In this document: piece after piece, positions 17,932 through 26,636 of the stretch
Layout of the letters: every line of letters starts with the position of its first letter
How positions within the stretch are numbered: position 1 is the stretch's first letter
Assembly (NCBI RefSeq): GCF_001465595.2
Contig: NZ_CP013481.2
Location: 3,038,001-3,102,000, forward strand
Direction of reading: 5' to 3'
Length of the DNA stretch: 64,000 bases
Source: Pandoraea apista
GTDB taxonomy: Bacteria; Pseudomonadota; Gammaproteobacteria; Burkholderiales; Burkholderiaceae
Program-made: the position numbers and the translations under genes
Notes under the pieces: generated by a model
Told to the model about the DNA's origin: nothing
The model's input: only the letters and a program-made list of their open reading frames with translations
Database searches by the model: none

Positions 17932-18503
17932 GGGTGAGCGCCGCCGCGCTTGGGCGGTACCCGGCCGTTGAGCGGCGCCTGTTGCGACACGGCCGCCTCG
18001 GTCGCCTGTGCAGCTTCCGTCGACATGCGACGCCACGCATCCATCGTTCCTTGCGTGGCGTCGTTGAACGCCTGGAACCACTTTTGCAGCGGCGCTTCGG
18101 CTGCCTTCGCGGCCTCACCGGCAGAGGTGCCCGCCCCGATCAGATCGGGCAGCGTCATCGCGCCGGCCATGCCGTGCTGAAGTTCTTCGCCCGTCTTGCG
18201 GCAATGTTCGGTCCAGAGCATTTGATTGTTGGCGCACACCGCCAGCCACTCCCGCCAGAACTCGTTTTGTAGCGCGAGTTGCCCGTTCACGAGTTGCAGA
18301 TGCGCCGTAAAAAGCGCATTGAAGTCTTTGGCGCCACCAAGCGACTTTGCCGCTTCGGCATGCGCCTTGAGCAATGCGCCGTCGCGCTCCACTTGCAACT
18401 GATGCGTGCGTTGCGCAGCTTCCAGAAAAATGCCATAAGCGCCGAGCGCACTCGCAGTACCGAGTTTGACCAGCGTTAGTGCCGGATTCGTTTCCTTGGA
18501 CAT
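17913..18503 (-). CDS. Phasin family protein
   Basis: 196-residue granule-associated protein. It has long amphipathic helices rich in Ala, Gln and Glu (FNALFTAHLQLVNGQLALQN, then EFWREWLAVCANNQML), typical of the phasin_2 family that coats PHA granules. The C-terminal 30 residues are Pro/Gly/His-rich. Its 3' end overlaps that of phaC by 19 bp. It lies downstream of phaB on the same strand with a 59-bp gap, so the two may be co-transcribed. Confidence 0.85.
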   Translation of the reverse strand: MSKETNPALTLVKLGTASALGAYGIFLEAAQRTHQLQVERDGALLKAHAEAAKSLGGAKDFNALFTAHLQLVNGQLALQNEFWREWLAVCANNQMLWTEHCRKTGEELQHGMAGAMTLPDLIGAGTSAGEAAKAAEAPLQKWFQAFNDATQGTMDAWRRMSTEAAQATEAAVSQQAPLNGRVPPKRGGAHPHRSST

Positions 18504-18562
18504 CGTGAATCTCCTGAGTAATGGACTGGGACTAGGACTAGCGGATTAGCTGTCGCGGTGCG

Positions 18563-19306
18563 TCACTCCATATGCATGCCACCGTTGATGGCAACGTTGC
18601 TGCCGGTGATGAATCCCGCATCGTCCGACACCAGAAAGGCGATCAGCGCGGCGACTTCATCCGGCCGCCCCAGTCGTCCGACCGGAATCTGCGGAAGAAT
18701 GCGCGATTCGAGCACCTCCTGCGGCACGGCAGTGACCATCTTCGTCGCGAGATACCCCGGCGAGATCGTGTTGACGGTGACACCCGCCTTGGCGACCTCC
18801 AGCGCCAACGCTTTGGTGAACCCGTGCATGCCGGCCTTCGCGGCCGCGTAGTTCGCCTGACCGAAGGCGCCGCGACTTCCATTGACCGACGAGATGTTGA
18901 CGATACGGCCCCAGCCGCGCGCGACCATGCCGCCAAAAATCGGCCGGGTCATGTTGAACACGCTATCCAGATCCGTACGCAATACCGACTGCCAATCCTC
19001 GGAAGTCATCTTGCGCATCGTGGCGTCGCGCGTAATGCCTGCATTGTTGATGAGAATGTCCACCCGGCCGGTGTCCGACTCGACGGCTTTTGCGCACGCT
19101 TCGCAAGACGCGAAGTCGGCTACGTCGACACGATAGGCCGCGAAGTCGCGGCCCGTCTCGCGCATGCGCGAGACCCAGCCTTCGCAATCGCGATTCGAGG
19201 GGGAACAAGTCACCGCAACGCGGTACCCGGCGTCGGCAAGGCGCACGCTGATGGCCTCGCCCAAGCCACCCATGCCGCCTGTGACCAATGCTATTCGTGC
19301 TGTCAT
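18563..19306 (-). CDS. phaB: Acetoacetyl-CoA reductase (NADPH-dependent)
   Basis: Short-chain dehydrogenase of 247 residues that reduces acetoacetyl-CoA to (R)-3-hydroxybutyryl-CoA for PHA synthesis. It shows the Rossmann motif IALVTGGMGGLGEAISVRLA, the NNAG block ILINNAGITRDATMRKM, and the catalytic Ser of ISSVNGSRGAFGQ with NYAAAKAGMHGF (Y-x3-K). Residues GFITGSNVAINGGMHM at the end match PhaB/PhbB proteins closely. The length equals the usual 246-247. It is upstream of the phasin gene on the minus strand. Confidence 0.93.
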   Translation of the reverse strand: MTARIALVTGGMGGLGEAISVRLADAGYRVAVTCSPSNRDCEGWVSRMRETGRDFAAYRVDVADFASCEACAKAVESDTGRVDILINNAGITRDATMRKMTSEDWQSVLRTDLDSVFNMTRPIFGGMVARGWGRIVNISSVNGSRGAFGQANYAAAKAGMHGFTKALALEVAKAGVTVNTISPGYLATKMVTAVPQEVLESRILPQIPVGRLGRPDEVAALIAFLVSDDAGFITGSNVAINGGMHME

Positions 19307-20009
19307 GGCTATCCGTCTCCGGCTAACGTCAATCGTTAAACTTCGGATACATCCAGCATAGTCGTGAACTACCGACTTGCTGCTACGCGAGCTCCCCTTG
19401 ACACACCTTTCGCTTGATTTCGGTCAACCTCCCGCGCTCACACCGTACTGACTGCGCGAAAAAGCTCGCCGGCGGCCTCTGCTTACGGCGCCGCTCGCGT
19501 CGTGAAATGCCGGGATCTTCGCTACGATGTCGCCAGTCATTGCAACTGGCCCGAGTGCGACTCAATGCGTGCGACAACGTTCCTCGGATGTGACAATTTG
19601 TCCCGGACGCCACCTCCCCTGAATCGGCGACGCAGCGCCTCGCATGCGTCAAATGGCATGCAATGCCTGCACGCGCCGCGTGTACCTTCCCTAGGTATCG
19701 TATTCCAAAATAACTGGGCGGTCGGGCTTTCGCCCATCGTCAAAAACAATCCAATGACGCGCCCCTATCGATAGTCATAGGGTGAGCGAATTTACCCCCC
19801 GATGCGCCGTTGCAGAGCGTCGGCAATCCATATATCATCGCCCGTAGATTTTTTCCGGATCGCGCCGTTTTGCCGATCGTCAGGCCGTCAGATGGTAACG
19901 CCGGGCGTCACTTTCCTGTGACTGCCCGATTGTCGACGCTTGCCCGGCGAACGTGGCGCGAACTTGTTGTCTTGTCTCCCGGATGTCTCACTTTCAGAGT
20001 CACAAGCGC
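19307..20009. other. 703-bp intergenic region upstream of the RND operon
   Basis: The longest gap in the window, between phaB (leaving left) and the efflux operon (leaving right). Short open frames here have no ribosome-binding site or family resemblance. Visible elements are a GGGCG/CGCCC hairpin (19716-19735) and a six-base dyad CCCTAT/ATAGGG (19763-19782). Between 19680 and 19860 the sequence is less GC-rich than its surroundings. It probably holds the efflux promoter and operators. Confidence 0.5.
19763..19782. promoter_or_regulatory. Inverted repeat CCCTAT-N8-ATAGGG upstream of RND operon
   Basis: Perfect six-base arms with an eight-base spacer that itself contains half of a TATCGATA palindrome. 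It lies about 230 bp before the adaptor start. TetR proteins bind palindromes of this size, and the operon encodes a TetR regulator, so it is a candidate operator. Confidence 0.3.
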
Positions 20010-21197
20010 ATGATGCCTCTTCCGCCCGATATCGCACCACGCCGCCGGCTCGCGCTGGCCATTGCCACTGCCGCCATTACCGCTGCATCGTTGGCCGCCT
20101 GTTCGCGCAAAGCCCCGCCGGAGGCGCCTCCGCGCCCGGTCGTGGCCGTTGCCGCCAAGCTTGCCGAGACGACACCTATCGCGTCGCTGCCCGCGCAAAT
20201 TGAGGCGCGCTATGCCACGCCGCTGTCGTTTCGCGTCGCGGGCAAGATCATCGACCGGTCGGTGCGGCTCGGCGATGCCGTGAAGGCAGGCCAGGTCGTC
20301 GCCCGCCTCGATCCGGCCGATCTGTCGAAGAACGCCGCCAGCGCTCGCGCACAGCTCGACGCCGCCCAGCACCAATTGGACTACGCAACGCAAACCGTCA
20401 CGCGTGACCGCGCGCAGGCGCGGGAAAACCTGATCGCCCCTGCGCAGCTCGAGCAATCCGAGAACGCGTATGCGAGTGCATTGGCACAGCGCAATCAGGC
20501 GAGTCAGCAAGCCGCACTGGCGGGCGACCAGTTGAGTTACGGCAATCTCAAAGCCGATCGCGACGGTGTCATTACCGCCGAGCAGGCGGATACCGGCCAG
20601 AACGTGAGCGCGGGTCAACCGGTATATCAATTGGCATGGACGGGCGATGTGGATGTGATTGCCGACGTGCCCGAAGCCGCGCTCAGCGCATTCCGTATCG
20701 GGCAAATGGCGACCGTCTCGCTGCCGGCCGTCCCCGGCAAGACATGGCAGGCGCGCGTGCGCGAAATCGCCCCGGCGGCCGATCCGATGAGCCGCACCTA
20801 TCGCGCCAAACTCTCTCTGCTGTCTCCCGGGCCTGACGTCAAACTCGGTATGACGGCGAACGTCGCCTTCGCACAACCGTTTGCCGCACCGGCACCTGCA
20901 ACCACGACGGCCTCGGGGGCAGCCGCCCAGCCACCCGTGGCAAATGCTCAGCCGATCACCCTGCCTTCGACCGCGCTCTTCCACGACGGCGATCAACCCG
21001 CCGTGTGGGTCGTCAAGCCAGACGACACGCTGGTGCTGCGGCGCGTGAAAATTGCCCGTTACGGCGAGCGCACCATCACCGTCGCAGGCGGCATTCAGCC
21101 CGGCGAGCGCATCGTCTGGCAAGGCGTTCACACTGTCACGGCCGGCGAAAAGGTCCGCGTGATCCCGCCCCTGCACGCTGAGGACTTTGCGTCATGA
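20010..21197 (+). CDS. RND efflux periplasmic adaptor subunit (lipoprotein)
   Basis: Membrane-fusion protein of 395 residues that joins the inner-membrane pump to the outer-membrane channel. A lipoprotein signal ends in SLAACS, with the Cys at about residue 31. The N-terminal lipoyl half is ARYATPLSFRVAGKIIDRSV, then an alpha-hairpin (ARAQLDAAQHQLDYATQ onwards), the second lipoyl half (LKADRDGVITAEQADTGQNV) and beta-barrel/MP domains. Tandem ATGs occur at 20010 and 20013, and an earlier ATG at 19983 adds nine residues; none has a strong ribosome-binding site, so the exact start is uncertain. It overlaps the pump gene by four bases. Confidence 0.9.
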   Translation: MMPLPPDIAPRRRLALAIATAAITAASLAACSRKAPPEAPPRPVVAVAAKLAETTPIASLPAQIEARYATPLSFRVAGKIIDRSVRLGDAVKAGQVVARLDPADLSKNAASARAQLDAAQHQLDYATQTVTRDRAQARENLIAPAQLEQSENAYASALAQRNQASQQAALAGDQLSYGNLKADRDGVITAEQADTGQNVSAGQPVYQLAWTGDVDVIADVPEAALSAFRIGQMATVSLPAVPGKTWQARVREIAPAADPMSRTYRAKLSLLSPGPDVKLGMTANVAFAQPFAAPAPATTTASGAAAQPPVANAQPITLPSTALFHDGDQPAVWVVKPDDTLVLRRVKIARYGERTITVAGGIQPGERIVWQGVHTVTAGEKVRVIPPLHAEDFAS

Positions 21198-24100
21198 GCA
21201 CACTGGACGGGAAGCCGCCCGTGCCCCAGCCATCCTCCGCCGAACCGCAGGATTACCGCCACGAAGAAGGTCGCTTCAACCTCTCCGCGTGGGCTCTGCG
21301 GCATCGCGCGCTCGTGATCTTCCTGATCGCGATGGCGACGATCTTCGGCATTCTCGCGTACTCGCGCCTCGCGCAGTCGGAAGACCCGCCATTCACGTTC
21401 CGTGTGATGGTGATCCGCACGTTCTGGCCCGGCGCGACCGCCAAACAAGTGCAGGAACAGGTCACCGACCGGATTGCTCGCAAGCTTCAGGAAATGCCGT
21501 CGATCGACTTCCAGCGCAGCTATTCGCGCCCGGGCGAGTCGCTGTTGTTCTTCGCGATGAAGGACTCGGCGCCCGCGAGCGAAGTCCCCGAGGAGTGGTA
21601 TCAGGTCCGCAAGAAAGTCGGCGATATCGCCTACACATTGCCGCAAGGTGTGCAGGGACCGTTCTTCAACGACGAGTTCGGCGACGTCTACACGCACATC
21701 TTCACGCTCGAAGGCGACGGCTTCGGCCCCGCCCAGTTGCGCGATTACGCCGACTCGCTGCGCACCGTGCTCCTGCGCGTGCCGGGCGTGGCGAAGGTCG
21801 ATTACTTCGGCGATCAGGACCAGCGTATCTATGTCGAGATCAACAACACGCAACTGACGCGTCTGGGCATTTCGCCGAACGAGATTGCGCAAGCCGTGGG
21901 CAGCCAGAACGCGGTCTCGCCGGCGGGCACCATCGAGACGCCCAACGACCGGCTGGTCGTGCGCCCGAGCGGCCAGTTCCGCAGTGTCGACGAACTTGCC
22001 GACACACTCATTCGCGTGAACAACCGCACCTTCCGCCTCGGCGACATCGCCACGATCAAGCGAGGTTACGTCGACCCGCCCGTGTCGCAAATGCGCTTCG
22101 GCGGCAAGCCGGTTCTCGGCATCGGCATCACCATGCAGAAGGGGCAAGACGTCGTTCACCTCGGCAAAGCGTTGACCCGCACAATGAGCGACCTGCGCGC
22201 CCAGTTGCCTGCCGGCCTCAAGCTGACCGAAGTGGCGAGCATGTCGCAGTCCGTCTCGCATTCGGTCGACGACTTCCTGGAAGCCGTGGCCGAAGCCGTC
22301 GCTATCGTGCTGATCGTGAGCCTCGTGTCCCTGGGATTCCGCACCGGCATGGTCGTGGTGATCTCGATTCCGGTCGTGCTCGCCGTCACGTCGCTGTTCA
22401 TGTACATCTTCGACATCGGCCTGCACAAGGTGTCGCTCGGCACACTGATTCTGGCACTCGGCCTGTTGGTGGACGACGCCATCATCGCGGTCGAAATGAT
22501 GGCGGTGAAGCTCGCACAGGGCTGGAATCGCAAGCGCGCCGCCGCCTTTGCCTACACCAGCACGGCATTCCCGATGCTCACCGGTACGCTGGTGACGGTA
22601 TCGGGCTTTCTGCCTATCGCGCTCGCCAAGTCGAGCACCGGCGAATACACGCGCTCGATCTTCGAAGTCTCGGCCATCGCGCTGCTTGCGTCGTGGCTGG
22701 CGGCTGTCGTGCTCATTCCGCTGCTCGGCTACAAGCTGCTGCCCGAGCGGCCGCGCGAAGCGCATCACGCCGACGATCACGAGCATGAGGTGTACGACAC
22801 TAAGTTCTACAACCGCCTGCGCGGCTGGCTGACGTGGTGCATCGAGCGCAAGATCGTCGTGCTCGTGATTACCGTGGTGCTGTTCCTGATCTCGATGGCC
22901 GGTTTCTCACTTGTGCCGCAGCAGTTCTTCCCGAGTTCCGATCGACCGGAACTGATGGTGGATCTTCGCTTGCAGGAAGGCGCATCCTATCAGGCGACGC
23001 TTCGTGAGACGGAGCGTCTGGAGAAAATGCTCGAAGGCCGCAAGGAGATCGACCACACGGTAAGCTTCGTCGGCACTGGCGCGCCCCGCTTCTACCTGCC
23101 GCTCGATCAGCAACTGCCCACGCCGAACTTCGCGCAACTGGTGATCACTGCCAAGTCCGTGGAAGATCGCGAGGCACTCGCGCAGTGGCTCGAACCGAAA
23201 TTGCGCGACGCCATGCCCGGCGTACGCACACGTTTGTCGCGCCTGGAAAATGGGCCGCCGGTCGGCTTTCCCGTGCAGTTCCGTGTCAGCGGCGACGACA
23301 TCGGCACGGTGCGCAAGATTTCCGAACAAGTGGCGGAGGTCATGCGGGCAAACGGCGACACGCTCGACGTACAGTTCGACTGGGACGAGCCGTCGCAGCG
23401 CTCGGTGCGCTTCGAAGTCGATCAGCAGAAGGCTCGTGCGCTGGGCGTGAGCTCGACGGACATTTCGAACTTCATCGCCATGACACTCACGGGGTACGAC
23501 ATCAGCCAATATCGTGAGCGCGACAAGCTGATCTCGATCACGTTGCGTGCACCGAAAGCCGAACGCGTCGACCCGGCGAAGATCGCCACGCTCGCCATGC
23601 CCACACCGAACGGCCCGGTGCCGCTGGCCACGCTCGGTCATGTGGTGAACGATCTGGAATACGGTGTGATCTGGGAGCGCGACCGTCAGCCGACCATCAC
23701 CGTGCGATCGGACGTGCGTGCCGGCAAGCAGGGGATCGACGTGACCGAAGCCGTCTACAAGAAACTGGACGGCATTCGCCGCGCGCTGCCGGTCGGCTAC
23801 CGCATCGAGATCGGCGGCTCGGTCGAAGAGTCGGCCAAGGGACAATCGTCGATCAACGCGCAAATGCCGATCATGATCATTGCCGTGCTTACGCTGCTGA
23901 TGATTCAGCTTCAGAGCTTCGCACGCACCATGCTCGTCGTTCTCACCGCCCCGCTCGGCATGATCGGCGTGGTGGCCACGCTGCTGCTGTTCGGCAAGCC
24001 CTTCGGCTTCGTGGCCATGCTGGGGGTGATCGCCATGTTCGGCATCATCATGCGTAACTCGGTGATTCTGGTCGACCAGATCGAGCAAGACATCGCTGCC

Positions 24101-24379
24101 GGTCACCCGCGCTTCGACGCGATCGTGAGCGCCACCGTGCGACGCTTCCGCCCAATCACGCTGACCGCGGCAGCGGCCGTGCTGGCGCTGATTCCGCTGT
24201 TGCGCAGCAACTTCTTCGGTCCGATGGCGACCGCGCTGATGGGCGGTATCACCAGCGCCACCATCCTGACCGTGTTTTTCCTGCCGGCGTTGTATGCCAC
24301 GGCGTTCCGCGTGCGCCACCACGAGCGCGCGTCGCAACCCGCTGCGCCGTCCGGCAGCTCGCAAGGAGACCGCTCATGA
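21194..24379 (+). CDS. RND efflux transporter permease subunit (AcrB/HAE-like)
   Basis: Proton-driven inner-membrane pump of 1061 residues with twelve helices and two large periplasmic loops. Helix 1 is RALVIFLIAMATIFGILAYS and is followed by PGATAKQVQEQVTDRIARKL. The helix 4 relay motif LILALGLLVDDAIIAVEMMA contains the paired Asp needed for proton transfer. The C-terminal half has GVIAMFGIIMRNSVILVDQI. The sequence resembles the MdtB/VexF-like group of drug or multi-substrate exporters, but the substrate cannot be told. The ATG lies inside the ATGA overlap with the adaptor gene, and its 3' end overlaps the channel gene by four bases. Confidence 0.95.
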   Translation: MSTLDGKPPVPQPSSAEPQDYRHEEGRFNLSAWALRHRALVIFLIAMATIFGILAYSRLAQSEDPPFTFRVMVIRTFWPGATAKQVQEQVTDRIARKLQEMPSIDFQRSYSRPGESLLFFAMKDSAPASEVPEEWYQVRKKVGDIAYTLPQGVQGPFFNDEFGDVYTHIFTLEGDGFGPAQLRDYADSLRTVLLRVPGVAKVDYFGDQDQRIYVEINNTQLTRLGISPNEIAQAVGSQNAVSPAGTIETPNDRLVVRPSGQFRSVDELADTLIRVNNRTFRLGDIATIKRGYVDPPVSQMRFGGKPVLGIGITMQKGQDVVHLGKALTRTMSDLRAQLPAGLKLTEVASMSQSVSHSVDDFLEAVAEAVAIVLIVSLVSLGFRTGMVVVISIPVVLAVTSLFMYIFDIGLHKVSLGTLILALGLLVDDAIIAVEMMAVKLAQGWNRKRAAAFAYTSTAFPMLTGTLVTVSGFLPIALAKSSTGEYTRSIFEVSAIALLASWLAAVVLIPLLGYKLLPERPREAHHADDHEHEVYDTKFYNRLRGWLTWCIERKIVVLVITVVLFLISMAGFSLVPQQFFPSSDRPELMVDLRLQEGASYQATLRETERLEKMLEGRKEIDHTVSFVGTGAPRFYLPLDQQLPTPNFAQLVITAKSVEDREALAQWLEPKLRDAMPGVRTRLSRLENGPPVGFPVQFRVSGDDIGTVRKISEQVAEVMRANGDTLDVQFDWDEPSQRSVRFEVDQQKARALGVSSTDISNFIAMTLTGYDISQYRERDKLISITLRAPKAERVDPAKIATLAMPTPNGPVPLATLGHVVNDLEYGVIWERDRQPTITVRSDVRAGKQGIDVTEAVYKKLDGIRRALPVGYRIEIGGSVEESAKGQSSINAQMPIMIIAVLTLLMIQLQSFARTMLVVLTAPLGMIGVVATLLLFGKPFGFVAMLGVIAMFGIIMRNSVILVDQIEQDIAAGHPRFDAIVSATVRRFRPITLTAAAAVLALIPLLRSNFFGPMATALMGGITSATILTVFFLPALYATAFRVRHHERASQPAAPSGSSQGDRS

Positions 24380-25959
24380 CGCGCTTCATCCTGCGTGGGC
24401 GCTCGCGCTCGCGCCAGTTCATCGTCGCGCGCCTTTCGCCTCTGGCTGCGCTGGTGCCGCTCGTGCTGGCCGGCTGTTCGTTCGCGCCGAGCGACAAACC
24501 GCCCGCGATGCCCTCGCCGGCTCACTATGGCGTGAACGCGCTGCCCGCCAACACCGTCAGCGCTCAAGGCACCTCGCAACAGTTCGACGTCGGCGCGCCG
24601 CCGGTGAAGGCGTGGTGGCAGGCGTATCGGTCAGACAAGCTCAACGCGCTTGTCGATGAAGGTCTGCGCAACAGCCCTAACCTGGCGTCCGCCAATCATG
24701 CGTTGCAGGCAGCACGCGAACAGTTGAAGGCCCAGATCGGGGAGTCGCTGTTCCCGTCGATCGACATCGGCGGCCAGGCGGCGCGCGAGCGCAATCTGGG
24801 AATTCCGACGTTCGGCCCGCCGACCGCGCTCTACAACATGTTCGTCGGGCAAATTCAGGCGCGCTACACGTTCGATTTCTTCGGCGCGTCGCGCTTTGCG
24901 AATGCGTCGCTGGCGGCCCAGGTCGATCAACAGGCGTTCCAGTTGGAATCGGCACGTCAGGCCCTCGCGGCAAACATTGTCTCGGGCGCGATCGGCGCGT
25001 CGGTGCTTGGGGCGCAGGTCAAGGCGACCGAGCGTCTTGTCGAACTGGCGCAGGCCGATGCCACGGACATGGCGCGCCGCGAAGCGCTCGGCGCGGTATC
25101 GCGTGCCGATGCGCTGGCGTCGGCGCAAACGGCGGAATCGCTGGCAGCGTCGCTGCCGGGCTTGCGTGCGCAATGGCAATCCACTCGCCACGCACTGGCC
25201 GTACTGCTCGGCCGCACGCCGGATCAGGCCCCCGACGATCTCTCGCTGGGCGAACTCAAGGTGCCCGAGAGGGTGCCGGTCGCGGTGCCGTCTACCTTGT
25301 TGCAGACACGCCCGGATATTCAGGCAGCCGAGATGGCGTTGAAGGCGGCATCGGCCGAAGTGGGCGTGGCCACCGCCCAGATGTTCCCGAGCCTGTCGCT
25401 GACGGCTTCGATGGGCAAAGGCGGCTTTAACTGGCCGACAGTGATGTCGAACGCCGGGTCGCTGTGGAGCATTGCCGGTTCGCTGACACAGCCCCTCTTC
25501 CACGGCGGCGCGCTGCTTGCGCAACGCCGCGCGGCAAAGGAAACGTACGAGGCCGCCGTCGACCAATACAAGCAGACAGTGCTTACCGCGTTCAAGAACG
25601 TGGCGGACACGCTGGCGTCGCTCGAAGCGGACAATACGTCGCTGCTGCACGCCGACAATTCCAGTGCGGCGGCCGAGCAAATCTACCGCGACACGGCAGC
25701 GCGTGTGCGTCTGGGCGCCCTGCCCGTCTCGGCCGCGCGCGCTCGCGAACAGCAGTACTGGAACGCCTATATGACGACAGTGCGTGCAACCGGCGCGCGT
25801 TTGTCGGATACTGCGCTCCTGTTTTACGCGATGGGGGTACCGCCGGAACCGGCTGCCGACGCCGCCGCGCCTGCCTCGCCCGAGACGGCGATACCGGCGC
25901 GGGCGTCAGCGGCGGACTCGCCGGCGGTACGCCCCGCGCAAGATGTAGCCCGAAGATGA
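24376..25959 (+). CDS. RND efflux outer-membrane channel (NodT family lipoprotein)
   Basis: 527-residue TolC-like channel. A lipoprotein signal ends LVLAGCSFAPS, with the Cys at about residue 35. Two OEP repeats follow: LNALVDEGLRNSPNLASANH and the second starting VPSTLLQTRPDIQAAEMALK, the hallmark of NodT-type factors. The last 40 residues are Ala/Pro-rich and dispensable-looking. It is translationally coupled to the pump gene (ATGA) and to the downstream TetR gene (ATGA). Confidence 0.94.
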   Translation: MTRFILRGRSRSRQFIVARLSPLAALVPLVLAGCSFAPSDKPPAMPSPAHYGVNALPANTVSAQGTSQQFDVGAPPVKAWWQAYRSDKLNALVDEGLRNSPNLASANHALQAAREQLKAQIGESLFPSIDIGGQAARERNLGIPTFGPPTALYNMFVGQIQARYTFDFFGASRFANASLAAQVDQQAFQLESARQALAANIVSGAIGASVLGAQVKATERLVELAQADATDMARREALGAVSRADALASAQTAESLAASLPGLRAQWQSTRHALAVLLGRTPDQAPDDLSLGELKVPERVPVAVPSTLLQTRPDIQAAEMALKAASAEVGVATAQMFPSLSLTASMGKGGFNWPTVMSNAGSLWSIAGSLTQPLFHGGALLAQRRAAKETYEAAVDQYKQTVLTAFKNVADTLASLEADNTSLLHADNSSAAAEQIYRDTAARVRLGALPVSAARAREQQYWNAYMTTVRATGARLSDTALLFYAMGVPPEPAADAAAPASPETAIPARASAADSPAVRPAQDVARR

Positions 25960-26606
25960 CAGCCACACCGATTACGCGGGGCCGACGCCCCAAACACCTG
26001 CCTGACGGCCGCGCGGCTTTGCTGAGCGCGGCCATCCATGCCTTCGCGCAGCTCGGCTACGACGGCGCGAACCTGCGCGGCATCGCTCGCGCTGCGAAGG
26101 TCGACGCGAGCCTCGTACGCGTGCATTTCGGCTCGAAAGAGCAGTTATGGCGTGCGTGCGTCGACACGCTCGAAGCCGCGCTTGCCGGGCCCGGCGAACA
26201 TTTGCGTGCGCTGTCGCTCGACACGTCGCGCCCGGTGACGGACCGCCTCAAGGAAGCGATTTCCGTCGTCGCTGCACATGCCATGCATTACCCGGAGCAC
26301 AAGCAGTTCATCGCGCAACACGCGTCCGAGACCGGCGAGCGTGGTGCGATCCTGCACCGGCATCTGGTCATGCCCGTGTACGAGTGTATGGAGCCGCTGA
26401 TCACGCAAGGCATGCAGGCCGGCGTGGTACGCGCGGAGCACCCCGAGATGTATTTCTGTCTGCTTGTGCACGCGCTGCATCCGCCACCCGGCTCGCCCGT
26501 GCTGATGCAGTTGATCGCCCCGGAAGTGGGGGGCGAGGCGTTTGGCCCCGCGCTTCTCAAGCAGGTCGAAATGGTGTTCTTCGCAACCCCCGACAAGAAG
26601 CGCTGA
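25956..26606 (+). CDS. TetR-family transcriptional regulator
   Basis: 216 residues from ATG 25956, which overlaps the stop of the channel gene (ATGA). The N-terminal TetR helix-turn-helix is DGRAALLSAAIHAFAQLGYD, then ANLRGIARAAKVDASLVRVH and FGSKEQLW. The C-terminal domain looks like the TetR_C groups with short helices, including HRHLVMPVYECMEPLITQGM. Its position as the fourth cistron means that the pump and regulator rise together, a negative-feedback layout. It probably represses the operon and responds to a pump substrate. A longer in-frame reading from 25464 lies inside the channel gene and is not used. Confidence 0.92.
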   Translation: MTATPITRGRRPKHLPDGRAALLSAAIHAFAQLGYDGANLRGIARAAKVDASLVRVHFGSKEQLWRACVDTLEAALAGPGEHLRALSLDTSRPVTDRLKEAISVVAAHAMHYPEHKQFIAQHASETGERGAILHRHLVMPVYECMEPLITQGMQAGVVRAEHPEMYFCLLVHALHPPPGSPVLMQLIAPEVGGEAFGPALLKQVEMVFFATPDKKR

Positions 26607-26636
26607 CGCAACGGCCCGCGTTCCCATGACAACGCG

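Noticed and set aside
19537..19749. 70-codon minus-strand open frame in the gap before the RND operon
   Set aside because: No ribosome-binding site, no domain or helix, and it overlaps hairpins. Kept only as part of the gap description.
21128..22786. 552-codon minus-strand open frame opposite the RND pump gene
   Set aside because: Low-complexity His/Arg/Gln composition; the pump frame is certain.
22907..24364. 485-codon minus-strand open frame opposite the RND pump gene
   Set aside because: Same reasoning: antisense shadow, no motif.
25464..25955. Longer N-terminus for the TetR protein
   Set aside because: It would overlap almost 500 bp of the channel gene in another frame; the ATGA start at 25956 begins just before the TetR domain.
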